Positions 41,201 through 50,253 of a DNA stretch of 54,335 nucleotides are shown one piece after another. Numbering within the stretch: the stretch's first letter is position 1; each line of letters begins with the position of its first letter. The stretch is from an uncultured Bacteroidales bacterium (lineage in GTDB: Bacteria; Bacteroidota; Bacteroidia; Bacteroidales; UBA932). The translations under genes were made by a program, and so were the position numbers. The stretch covers positions 1-54,335 of the forward strand of contig CAMKAJ010000001.1 in assembly GCA_946410455.1 (NCBI GenBank). Reading direction: 5' to 3'. Under the pieces are notes generated by a model. That model was not told the DNA's origin, made no database searches, and saw nothing but the letters and a program-made list of their open reading frames with translations.

Positions 41201-43708
41201 ATGAAAAAGTTATTTCTTTATGCTGCGCTTGCCGTTCTTGGCACATTCTGCTCGTGCAATCCCGATCAACTGGAAGTAGAAGTATCTCCGGTTACTAAGG
41301 GAGGAGAGAAGGTTTCCCTCATTGTACACGACGAGATTTGGACCGAAGGTGATACGAAGTCGGCTTATTATCCTGATGTTAAGCAAGTCAGACTTACTGG
41401 GGAAGAGATGCTGAAACTCATTTATTATAAAGATAAACTATATAACACCACGGACGGCATTAAGGCCACCAAGGATGGCGAAAACTATAGTTTTAGCATG
41501 CCCGACGAAGCTGCAGATGCTACAAATTGGTATGGCATTATGCCTTATACTAAGAATCTGGTAGGACTTGATCGCAATAGTAATCGTGTATCTTTGCGCT
41601 TGGGCCCCGTGCAGTTCCCGGAAGCCAACAGCTTTGACCCGATGTGCGACTACCTTGTTTCAAAGCCGTTTGAGGTGACTGGTGCAGAAGACAGCAAGAC
41701 GGCAGAAATTACGGCTTTCAAGCGTCTTTTTACTCCCCTTTGTCTCTCTATAGGAGGACTGCCGACCGATGCTAAGATTTACACCTTAACACTAAGCTTC
41801 TCGCAGGAGCCAACTTCAGCAGCTGCTCTTTCCGGCCTGTTCTACGCACAGTTAGACCCTGCTTATAGCAATACGAGGGTTACTTCCATAGCAAGCAACT
41901 CCATGGGTAATGCCATATCAGCTGAATACGGAAGCGGGCTGGAGGCCGTTGACGGGCGATGGCCGGTATGGTTCATCGTGAATCCTATCACCATCGAATC
42001 CGGGGGAGATATGACCGTGAGTCTTTCTACTAAAGATAAGACATATACCCGCACTGTCACTCTCGGGCAAGACATTGTAATTGGACGTGATCAACTTAAC
42101 CGTATCAAATTCAACATCGCTGGTGAAGGATATTCAGTAGTTGAATCTGTAACCCAGGATTTTGCCAACCATACCTTAAGTGGCACCGAAACTCTCACAG
42201 CTTCTAATGGAGCCTCGCTTGAATGGGTTACTACGACAGAACGCGAGCAGCGCTCATCTGATGATGGAGATAGCGGACTCAAGGGCGCGATGAGATTAAT
42301 TAATCAACATTTCATCTTCCCCAGCATTCCCGGAAAGATAATCAAGGGCGCCAGGATATTTACACATCCTGGATCTCGTTCAAGGACCGACAAGGATATC
42401 TATCTTACAGTTGGCGGTACAGACAATTATAACTACAGTCTATCCCGGGAGACTGTTTCTGAATCCATGGCCTATAAAGGCGGCGCTATCGACATTTCGT
42501 TGCCAGCAGGACAGTCATCGCTCTCCGGGCTGACAGTAAGTACTACCGATCAGTTACACCTAATTTCCGCCATTACTCTCTTTACTGAGGATGCGGCCAT
42601 AGATCCTGACGACTATTACGCTCAGTATGAGGCCGGAAAGGACATCACCATCAACGATGTGGTGTTCAATAAGGCAACCAACGGTGCTGCCCGTCTTGTG
42701 AAACTTTATGCAAACGGTGCAGCCAACGAGCTTGTTAATAATTATAAAGACAACGGTATCCTATTCCTGGATTACGACGCTGCGGACGGACAGGAAGATG
42801 TTCTTGCACTCGGTTACAGGCTCCAGCCACAGAACGTGGTCATTATCGGACGGTACCGCAATCATCAGCCGCATATAGACCTTGCTACGAACGGCACCTT
42901 CGGCGTTCAGAGCAAGGGGGCGGAGATTCATCTCAAGAACGTGAAGCTGTCAACCGGCAACTGGATGTTTGTTACCAGTAACCTGGATGGTACAACAAAC
43001 CTTGACGTGAATATCGAAGACTGTACGCTCAATTCTACCAACACCTATTTGTTTGTGGAGAATCACGCAAGCAGCAGGTTCCGCAGCATTGTGATAAACA
43101 ACAGCATCCTCAAGCTTACCAAGTCCCTTTACGAGGCGAAGAGCGATGTCATAGCAGCAGGCAGTACTCTAAGCATTGAAAAGCTCTGGGTGACAAACAG
43201 CGTTGTGTATGCAGCGTCAGAAGTTAGCTATCCGACAATCGCAATGCGTATTTCCTCCTCAGGAGTATGGTACACTCCCAACCTTGACCTCAAGCTCGAC
43301 CACAACACATTCTACAACCTCACCAACAACAACCTTGGTCTGGTAGGTCTTGGAAGCGTATCAAAGTTTAGTGTAACCTATTGTATCTGCGACGCCACTC
43401 TTCCCAAGAATTCACCTATTGTAATGATGCATGCGGCCCACGACCCGGCAATCACTGAAGAAACAGGTGCCGTACGCCACAATTACTTCAACGACCGTAG
43501 CGGCAGTTATCAGTGGACATACTTCTACTCCCAGACTGGAACTTGGGGAATCAAGGCCAGCGGTAACGTTTTCTCACAGGCTGCCAGTCTTTTTGTGAGC
43601 ACGGATGCCACCAACGGCTACTTCCCTGTTAACGCTGAGGTTGTCACCGGAGACACGGAAGGCGCAGGTGCAAGTTACGACACAAAACTTTGGAAAACTT
43701 GGGAATAA
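41201..43708 (+). CDS. Surface lipoprotein B: paralogue of lipoprotein A
   Basis: An 835-residue lipoprotein (MKKLFLYAALAVLGTFCSC, Cys19) with the same build as lipoprotein A: fimbrillin-like module (LRLGPVQFPEANSFDPMCDY, FKRLFTPLCLSIGGLPTDAK), second beta-sandwich (about 315-460), then a parallel beta-helix with the DUF5123-like end. The N-terminal 460 residues resemble the lyase fusion downstream more than they resemble lipoprotein A (for example the shared SSDDG and KGAMRLIN phrases), while the C-terminal half is nearly identical to A. It is thus a mosaic of its two neighbours. Probably cell-surface glycan binding. Its last 19 bp overlap the start of the next gene. Confidence 0.82.
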   Translation: MKKLFLYAALAVLGTFCSCNPDQLEVEVSPVTKGGEKVSLIVHDEIWTEGDTKSAYYPDVKQVRLTGEEMLKLIYYKDKLYNTTDGIKATKDGENYSFSMPDEAADATNWYGIMPYTKNLVGLDRNSNRVSLRLGPVQFPEANSFDPMCDYLVSKPFEVTGAEDSKTAEITAFKRLFTPLCLSIGGLPTDAKIYTLTLSFSQEPTSAAALSGLFYAQLDPAYSNTRVTSIASNSMGNAISAEYGSGLEAVDGRWPVWFIVNPITIESGGDMTVSLSTKDKTYTRTVTLGQDIVIGRDQLNRIKFNIAGEGYSVVESVTQDFANHTLSGTETLTASNGASLEWVTTTEREQRSSDDGDSGLKGAMRLINQHFIFPSIPGKIIKGARIFTHPGSRSRTDKDIYLTVGGTDNYNYSLSRETVSESMAYKGGAIDISLPAGQSSLSGLTVSTTDQLHLISAITLFTEDAAIDPDDYYAQYEAGKDITINDVVFNKATNGAARLVKLYANGAANELVNNYKDNGILFLDYDAADGQEDVLALGYRLQPQNVVIIGRYRNHQPHIDLATNGTFGVQSKGAEIHLKNVKLSTGNWMFVTSNLDGTTNLDVNIEDCTLNSTNTYLFVENHASSRFRSIVINNSILKLTKSLYEAKSDVIAAGSTLSIEKLWVTNSVVYAASEVSYPTIAMRISSSGVWYTPNLDLKLDHNTFYNLTNNNLGLVGLGSVSKFSVTYCICDATLPKNSPIVMMHAAHDPAITEETGAVRHNYFNDRSGSYQWTYFYSQTGTWGIKASGNVFSQAASLFVSTDATNGYFPVNAEVVTGDTEGAGASYDTKLWKTWE
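43109..43644 (+). repeat. Near-identical 536-bp tract shared with 40393-40928 (copy 2)
   Basis: Direct repeat of 40393-40928, 2716 bp apart, one mismatch. Recombination between the copies would delete lipoprotein B and the small gene before it, leaving a single A/B hybrid. Confidence 0.9.
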
Positions 43709-46700
43709 TAAAACAAATCGTCAGACTTGCAGGCGGGCTGCTTCTTTTGCAGTCCGCCCTGTGGGCCTGCAGCCCTCTGGAACAACCTGAAAGTCAGATC
43801 TCAGAAGAAGTCCGTCTGCTTGTACAGGACGGAGAATGGAATGCAGAAACCCGTACAGCATATACTCCCGGCACAGGTGTATGGCTAAGCGGAGACGAAA
43901 TGCTAACCCTCCTGTACAAGACGGACAAGATGTACAAGGCAGATATCAAGGCTTCACCCACTGCGCAAGCCGGCGTATATAGCTTCAGCATGCCAGCAGC
44001 AGCTGCAGGTGCTACGGAATGGTACGGTATCATGCCCTACACAAAGAATCTTGTCAACCTCAACAGTAGCGGGACTGCCACCTCCATACGACTCGGCCCT
44101 GTGCAGTTCCCAGGAGCAAACAGCTTCGATCCGCTTTGCGACTATCTTGCTGCAAAGCCGTTTACTGTGACCGGCTCCAGCGGCAGCAAAACCGCAGAGA
44201 TCAAAGCTTTCAAGCGCCTCTTTGCGCCTCTGTGCCTCTCTGTAAACGGACTGCCCGAGGATGCGAAGATTTATACCGTCACGCTCAGCTTGTCCCAGGC
44301 GCCCACCAAGTATTCATCCCTTACTGGACTTTTCTACGCACAGTTGAATGCCGATTACGATCAGACCGGTATCACGAACGTAGATCAGAATTCTATGGGA
44401 AATGCTGTCTCGGCAGAGTATAGCAGTGGTTTGGCAGCAATTAACGGGTCGTGGCCCGTTTGGCTCATGGTTAACCCAATAACTATCGCTGCAGGAGGTA
44501 CTATGACAGTAAGCTTGTCTACTCAAGATAGGACTTACACCCGCACGGTCAGCATTCTTAATGCCAAAACTCTCTCTACGGAGACCATTAATCGCATTTC
44601 CTTCAACATCATGGGTGCCGGGCACAGTTCCCAGGCGTCCGTAACACAAGACTTTACAAGCTGTGCGCTGGGTGGCACCAAGACACTCACCACCAGCGAC
44701 GGCAGCTCGCTCACATGGGTCACAACCACCGACCGTGAATACCGCTCTTCTGACGATGGCAGTAGTGGAATCAAGGGCGCGATGCGGCTCATCAACACCT
44801 CTTTCACTTTCCCCGTCATTGAAGGGAAGAACATAGTTGGAGCAAGAATCTTTACGCACCCTGCATCCCGTTCGAAGGCCGACCTTGACATCTCCCTTAC
44901 CGTTGACGGCACAGACAAATACGTCTTTAACCTGGCGAGTAGCACCGCCACCGAGTCCATGGCCGGCAAAGGCGGAGCGCTGGACATAGCTCTGCCGGCC
45001 GGAAAAGCTTCATTGGGCGGACTAAACGTGACAGCCCAGTCCCAGCTACACCTGATTTCAGCAATCACGCTCTTCACGGAGGACGATACCTATACACCAA
45101 CTGCAGAAGACCTTGCGGTAGACCAGACTTTGTTCAATCTATTGAACCTGGACTATGAGCCCTTGGCAGACGTGCGTACTCTTCATGAACAAGGACGCTA
45201 CAAAGCAGCGGCTGATGCCTTGCTGGCCTACTTCAAGAAGCGTACTGGAGTAGTCAACCCAGATGTCAGTCTTCCCGTGACTTCGCTTTCTTCCACCACA
45301 CAGAAGATCGCAAACGACGCACTCCCCGAGAATGGTTACCGCTTTGCGGTGCACGCAGGCAGTTTCTACGAAAGTTATATCGGTGGTGTCTATACCTATT
45401 ATAGTTTCGACGACGGTAAGGGTGGAATTAACTGGGAATATCAAGCCCCGGGCGCCGGAATGGAATTCTATCAGAAGCATTGGCACTACTGGTTCCTGCC
45501 CCTCGCCCAGATGTTCAGCTATACAAAGAACGAGAAGTATTTCAGGGCCTGGAGAGACCAGTACTCCGACTGGCTGACGCATTACCCGTGCCCGTCGTCT
45601 GGCGCAAACTACAATACGAACTATGGCGACCGCTGTTGGAGCCAGCTGTCTATGGCTACTAGACTCGACTACCAAGCCCGTCTGTTCGAATACTTCATTG
45701 CTGCCGACGGCTTTGATTTTGAATGGCTTACAACATTCCTAAAGGCATATCACGAGACCGTGGAATATAGCCGTACCAAACCATATCCTATTGAGTACAG
45801 CAACCATCGCTTCGCCCAGTACAAGGGGCATTGTCTGGCAGGAGTCTTCTTCCCGGAATTTAAAGATGCTGCAGTCTGGCTGCCGGAAGCTGCCTCTTCT
45901 ATAAGCAATTATTTCTCTACCGCCTTCCTCGACGACGGCTGCCTGGTAGAACTTGACGCCAGCTATCACACCGGAGAGGTAGACCAGTTTGCTCGAATAT
46001 ACAAAGCAGCACTTGCCAACGGCAAAGAGCAGGCCTTCGGAAGTAGCTATTTGGCAAAACTGCTCCCCGCTTGCACCTTTGTGGCTGATTATTGCTACTC
46101 GGACGCCACGTGGGAGTGGTTCAACGACACAAGAGCCCAAACTCCGTCGGTCGTTCGCCGCTGGATGCGCGAGTATTTGGAGCTCTACCCAGACAATGCT
46201 AAATTCCAATTCCTCGCCTCTGCCGGAATGCAGGGCACTGAGCCGGGGGAGAGCTTGTCTGAGTACCGCACCTCCGGATACTATATGTTCCGCTCTGGCT
46301 GGAAGGCCAGCGACCGTATGCTCATCTACAAAAATAACGACAACCCTCAGAACATGTGGCACGCGCACCGGGATAACGGGACCGTGGGGCTATGCGTTAA
46401 CGGACGACACTTCCTTCCCGCTCCTGGGCCATATACATACGGAGACGAAACTGGTGGCAGCCTTGATGCCATACGTGCAGAACATCAAGCTACCCGCAAC
46501 CATAATACCGTCACATGTGAATTGGCAACGATAGGCACGTCGAACAGTCGCGGGCAGTACCTTACATCCTATTCACAGGACGGAGTTGACTGTGTGGTGG
46601 CTGAGAACCTATCTTATGACGGCTTCCACCACCGCCGCGCTGTTTGGATGGTGAACAAGCAATTCTTTGTGATAGAAGATGCAGTTTACGGAGGTGCGGC

Positions 46701-47103
46701 AGGGAAAACTGTGAACCTCAGTTGGCACCTGTGCAAAGACAATGTGGTCATAGATGACGATTCTGCCAATTACTCTTACGGTGCCCACACTACCTTCTCC
46801 GATGGTAACAATCTTCTCATAAAGTCATTCTCCGAGATTAGGGATGCTAGTTTTTCTGCAGAAAATGGCTTATCTTGGTGCTCGGAGAGGATTGGAGAGC
46901 GTTATCAGAGGCGGTACTATAGGATTAATGTAACCAAGCCTGCTGCAAACAAGAATGCTCGATTCGTCACTGTACTATATCCTTGCAGCGATCCGACTTC
47001 TGTCACGATAAACGCATTTCAGTCGGGAGGTTTTTCTCTTACCGGGGAAACGGTGCGCGTGCGAATTAATGGGGTTACTTACGATTTATCTTATTCATTA
47101 TAA
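43690..47103 (+). CDS. Surface-binding module fused to a PL12 heparinase III-type lyase
   Basis: A 1137-residue lipoprotein (signal sequence with lipobox ALWAC). Residues 1 to about 465 repeat the fimbrillin-like and beta-sandwich modules of lipoproteins A and B. After LISAITLFTED the beta-helix is replaced by a heparinase II/III lyase: an alpha-toroid (YKAAADALLAYFKKRTG at about 510) and the C-terminal beta-sheet domain (SGYYMFRSGWKASDRMLIYK). The heparinase III residues N240, Y294, H424 correspond to N705 (YSNHRFAQYKG), Y759 (DASYHTGEVDQ) and H891 (MWHAHRDNGTVGL), so it should be active. There is no ATG in frame: the start must be TTG 43690 or TTG 43699, inside the end of the previous gene. 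This would tether a lyase to a glycan-binding arm on the outer surface. Confidence 0.85.
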   Translation: MENLGIIKQIVRLAGGLLLLQSALWACSPLEQPESQISEEVRLLVQDGEWNAETRTAYTPGTGVWLSGDEMLTLLYKTDKMYKADIKASPTAQAGVYSFSMPAAAAGATEWYGIMPYTKNLVNLNSSGTATSIRLGPVQFPGANSFDPLCDYLAAKPFTVTGSSGSKTAEIKAFKRLFAPLCLSVNGLPEDAKIYTVTLSLSQAPTKYSSLTGLFYAQLNADYDQTGITNVDQNSMGNAVSAEYSSGLAAINGSWPVWLMVNPITIAAGGTMTVSLSTQDRTYTRTVSILNAKTLSTETINRISFNIMGAGHSSQASVTQDFTSCALGGTKTLTTSDGSSLTWVTTTDREYRSSDDGSSGIKGAMRLINTSFTFPVIEGKNIVGARIFTHPASRSKADLDISLTVDGTDKYVFNLASSTATESMAGKGGALDIALPAGKASLGGLNVTAQSQLHLISAITLFTEDDTYTPTAEDLAVDQTLFNLLNLDYEPLADVRTLHEQGRYKAAADALLAYFKKRTGVVNPDVSLPVTSLSSTTQKIANDALPENGYRFAVHAGSFYESYIGGVYTYYSFDDGKGGINWEYQAPGAGMEFYQKHWHYWFLPLAQMFSYTKNEKYFRAWRDQYSDWLTHYPCPSSGANYNTNYGDRCWSQLSMATRLDYQARLFEYFIAADGFDFEWLTTFLKAYHETVEYSRTKPYPIEYSNHRFAQYKGHCLAGVFFPEFKDAAVWLPEAASSISNYFSTAFLDDGCLVELDASYHTGEVDQFARIYKAALANGKEQAFGSSYLAKLLPACTFVADYCYSDATWEWFNDTRAQTPSVVRRWMREYLELYPDNAKFQFLASAGMQGTEPGESLSEYRTSGYYMFRSGWKASDRMLIYKNNDNPQNMWHAHRDNGTVGLCVNGRHFLPAPGPYTYGDETGGSLDAIRAEHQATRNHNTVTCELATIGTSNSRGQYLTSYSQDGVDCVVAENLSYDGFHHRRAVWMVNKQFFVIEDAVYGGAAGKTVNLSWHLCKDNVVIDDDSANYSYGAHTTFSDGNNLLIKSFSEIRDASFSAENGLSWCSERIGERYQRRYYRINVTKPAANKNARFVTVLYPCSDPTSVTINAFQSGGFSLTGETVRVRINGVTYDLSYSL

Positions 47104-47113
47104 ACAGCTTACC

Positions 47114-48439
47114 ATGACAAGGTTCTTTCTTCTCTTCAGTTTGGTCTTTTGCTCCTTTACGCTTCAAGCGCAAAACGTTTTAGAACAAGTACGGCTCTAC
47201 CTCAATAGTACCGATGGCGTTTATCAGCCCGGGGATACGGTTAAAGTAACGGCGCACAAATATGTAGAGGGTAGTCAAACTGTTGTGATGCAGGTAATCA
47301 GCTACGACAGGACTCTCGCCAAGGAAGAGGTCGAGCTCTCAGAGGAGAACCAGCTTATATACACAGCCGTTGCTTCCAAGCCCATCTCGGTAATTATCAG
47401 GGTCAGTCTGCCGGATGATGCCAGAACCAATACTTCTGTTGGGTATCTGGTTGCTCCCCAGGAGTTCATACCGGGATTTCTCAATCCTGATGATTTGAGG
47501 GAGTACTGGGACGGCGAACTTGCCAGGCTGCGCGCTCTCAAGGCGGAGGTTAAAATCACCCCGGCCGTTGGAGTTTCCGAGGCCGACAGCAAGAAGTTCG
47601 AATGCTACAAGATTGAAATCAATATGCCTGAGGGCAATCCCTGCAGGGGTTATGTTGCATATCCTCGTGGAGCCGCCCCCGCGTCGCTTCCGATTTACCT
47701 TTTTGTGCATTCTGCGGGAGTCAACAGGCCAGCCAACCGCGCATCGGCAAATCTTGTTCTCAGCCGGGCCCGTCAGGGATATCTCTGCCTCGACATAAAC
47801 GCACACGGCTACCCGGACGACGAGCCGCAGGAGTATTATGACGCTCTTAATGATGGAGAACTTAAAGACTATGCCAGCCGGCCGTTCACCAGCGTAGATG
47901 ACTATTATTTCCATAATATGTATCTGCGTGACCTTCGCGCCCTGGATTATGCGGTTACCCTTCCTGAGTGGGACGGCAAGCGCATCCTTGTCCACGGCGA
48001 GAGCCAGGGAGGCGGGCAGGCGCTTTGCATTGCCGGAATCGACGATAGGGTGACTCACTGCGTTGCCATTGTGCCCGCAATGACCGATATGGGAGGAGTC
48101 CGTGACATACGCAAATGCGGCTGGCCCAGCAAGTCAAACGCCGTGTACGCAGTCACTCGCAAGGGCCGGGAGGTGATGTCCTATCATGACGGGGCTGTGG
48201 TGGTATCTATGTTTAAAGGAGACCTGTATATGGAAGCAGGCAATATAGATGTTACCTGCGACCCAGCCGCCGTATGTGCCGGATACAACAATGCCAAAGC
48301 GGTAAAATCCAAGCAAATTTATTTCTTTCCCTGGCGCGCACACTCTTATACCAGCACAGAGGCCCGTGTACAAGAAGAATGGAGCAAGCAGGTTTTCCCC
48401 CATCGCGACGAGTTCTTTAAAGCCTACCTGGGGAAGTAA
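47114..48439 (+). CDS. Secreted CE7/AXE1-type acetyl esterase
   Basis: A 441-residue alpha/beta hydrolase. The start is ATG 47114 (MTRFFLLFSLVFCSFTLQAQ, a clear signal peptide); a longer frame runs back into the previous gene. Residues 21-115 form an immunoglobulin-like N-terminal domain, and about 120-441 the AXE1-like fold, with nucleophile S297 in VHGESQGGGQAL and likely D383 and H410 (FFPWRAHSYTS). CE7 enzymes remove acetyl groups from sugars such as xylan or cephalosporin C. Heparan sulfate carries N-acetyl, not O-acetyl, groups, so an esterase here is unexpected and may point to an O-acetylated relative of heparan. It lies 10 bp after the lyase fusion and its stop overlaps the next start (TAATG). 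Confidence 0.82.
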   Translation: MTRFFLLFSLVFCSFTLQAQNVLEQVRLYLNSTDGVYQPGDTVKVTAHKYVEGSQTVVMQVISYDRTLAKEEVELSEENQLIYTAVASKPISVIIRVSLPDDARTNTSVGYLVAPQEFIPGFLNPDDLREYWDGELARLRALKAEVKITPAVGVSEADSKKFECYKIEINMPEGNPCRGYVAYPRGAAPASLPIYLFVHSAGVNRPANRASANLVLSRARQGYLCLDINAHGYPDDEPQEYYDALNDGELKDYASRPFTSVDDYYFHNMYLRDLRALDYAVTLPEWDGKRILVHGESQGGGQALCIAGIDDRVTHCVAIVPAMTDMGGVRDIRKCGWPSKSNAVYAVTRKGREVMSYHDGAVVVSMFKGDLYMEAGNIDVTCDPAAVCAGYNNAKAVKSKQIYFFPWRAHSYTSTEARVQEEWSKQVFPHRDEFFKAYLGK

Positions 48440-50253
48440 TGAAGAAATTCTGCATCTTTCTGCTGCTTTTTGTGGCATTTATGCCGCTTACAGCTTCGGA
48501 TCTTTGGTCTAAGCTTGACCTCTCGCTTCCGGGGTTGGAGAAGATTGCCGCTTGCTGCAACGCTGGAGACTACGATGCAGCCGCGTCGGCCCTTTTGGAG
48601 TATTACCGCAATCGTACGAGTATTTGCACTCCGGAAATAGCAGATCCGAGCAAGGTGTCTATTTCTGTAGAGCAGCAGAGAATGGCAGATGACGCACTAG
48701 TGCACAAGTTCTTTGTGATGGACGGATACGAGGTGTACAGCTACGGAGATGATATTAACTGGCGATACTGGCCAATACAAGACAACGAACTTAGATGGCA
48801 GCTGCATCGTCATAAGTGGTTCTCCCCAATGGGCTATGCTTTCCGCACTAGCGGGGACGAAAAATATGCCCGAGAGTGGTCGCTGCAGTACCTTGACTGG
48901 ATTGCAAAGAATCCTCTGGTAGAGCTAAACCCTGAGGAGTTTGAGATGACCACGGGGAATATTTCTCTTAGCGAGGCCCAGGAGAATATGCGTTTTGCAT
49001 GGCGGCCCCTAGAGGTTAGCCACAGGGTGCAGGACCAGGTATTTCAGTTTCAACTCTTTATAGATTCTGAATCTTTTACGCCAGAGTTTCTGGTGACCTT
49101 TCTGGAGAACTATTATCGTCATGCAGATTATCTCAGGCGGCACTATTCCGCAAAGGGCAATCACCTGCTTTTTGAAGCGCAGCGCATCTTCTATGCAGGT
49201 GCATTCTTCCCGGAGTTTAAAGATGCAGCGTCGTGGCGACAAGACGGTATAGATATCCTTAACCGCGAAATGCTGAAGCAAGTATATCCCGACGGGGTGC
49301 AGTGGGAACTCGATCCGCACTATCACTTGGCATGCATCAACATCTTCTGCAAGGCCTTGGATATGGCATCGCTCTGCGGCCTTCGCGACGATTTCCCTTT
49401 GGCCTTCTGCAGCCGGCTGGAGAAGATGATGGAGTTTTACGGCAACATTTGCTATCCAGACTACCAGACACCTTGTTTCAGTGATGCCCGCCTTACAGAT
49501 ATAGATGAAGTGAAGGAAGACTGGCGACGCTGGTCCCGACTTTTCCCTCAAAACGACTATATCCGGTGGAAGGCGAGCGGGGGCAGGGAAGGAAGGGAGC
49601 CGGAATATCAGTCAGTGGGCTATCTCAATGGCGGATTCTTCGTTTTTAGAAGTTCCAGGGGGATGGATGCGGTGCAGATGGTGGTGAAAGCCGGACCAAA
49701 GGGTGAATGGCACTGCCAGCCAGACAATGGGACCTTCGAGCTTTGGAGCCACGGCAGACAGCTGTTCCCAGATTCTGGCTCCTATGTATATGCCGGAGAC
49801 GATGAGGTCATGCGCTGGAGAAAGCTGTTCCGCAGCACTGCCTTTCATAATACTGTCACTCTTGACGGCAAAGACCTGGAGGTTACAGAGTCGCGTACTC
49901 TCTGGTGGCAGCCTAATGGCCGCAGACAAAAACTGGTAACTGAGAATCCTTCATATTGCGGTCTCACGCACCGCCGTACGATTGAGTTTGTAGATGGCAA
50001 ACGTTTTATCATTAAAGATGAGTTGTTCGGAGATGCCGTGGGTAAAGTGGCCCTTCATCTGCATCCTGGGCCCGATGCGTTGAAGTATTTTGACCTTAAG
50101 GTGAAAGGCCCCTGCGGAATGGTGTCTCGCGAAGAGCAAGGCTGGTTCTCTGGCTATTATCGCGTTAAACAGCCACGTCCGCACTTGATTTGGGAGGTAG
50201 ACAAAAAGGGGAAGGCTCCGGTAGTATTCAAGACAATCATCACTCTGCCATGA
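48439..50253 (+). CDS. hepC: PL12 heparinase III (heparan sulfate lyase)
   Basis: Cleaves heparan sulfate by beta-elimination, preferring low-sulfated regions in characterised PL12 members. The 604-residue secreted protein (signal peptide about 1-19) tracks Pedobacter heparinus heparinase III closely: DINWRYWPIQDNELRWQLHR, GDEKYAREW, FAWRPLEVSHRVQ, FFPEFKDAASWRQ, GEWHCQPDNGTFELW. Catalytic N240, Y294 and H424 of that enzyme are N241, Y295 and H425 here. It is slightly shorter at the C-terminus than the 659-residue enzyme. The gene overlaps the esterase upstream and the sulfatase downstream. Confidence 0.95.
   Translation: MKKFCIFLLLFVAFMPLTASDLWSKLDLSLPGLEKIAACCNAGDYDAAASALLEYYRNRTSICTPEIADPSKVSISVEQQRMADDALVHKFFVMDGYEVYSYGDDINWRYWPIQDNELRWQLHRHKWFSPMGYAFRTSGDEKYAREWSLQYLDWIAKNPLVELNPEEFEMTTGNISLSEAQENMRFAWRPLEVSHRVQDQVFQFQLFIDSESFTPEFLVTFLENYYRHADYLRRHYSAKGNHLLFEAQRIFYAGAFFPEFKDAASWRQDGIDILNREMLKQVYPDGVQWELDPHYHLACINIFCKALDMASLCGLRDDFPLAFCSRLEKMMEFYGNICYPDYQTPCFSDARLTDIDEVKEDWRRWSRLFPQNDYIRWKASGGREGREPEYQSVGYLNGGFFVFRSSRGMDAVQMVVKAGPKGEWHCQPDNGTFELWSHGRQLFPDSGSYVYAGDDEVMRWRKLFRSTAFHNTVTLDGKDLEVTESRTLWWQPNGRRQKLVTENPSYCGLTHRRTIEFVDGKRFIIKDELFGDAVGKVALHLHPGPDALKYFDLKVKGPCGMVSREEQGWFSGYYRVKQPRPHLIWEVDKKGKAPVVFKTIITLP

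Noticed and set aside
43681..43720. Programmed frameshift joining lipoprotein B to the lyase fusion
   Set aside because: There is no slippery heptamer before the overlap, and the lyase fusion has its own lipoprotein signal sequence. A TTG start in the overlap explains it more simply.
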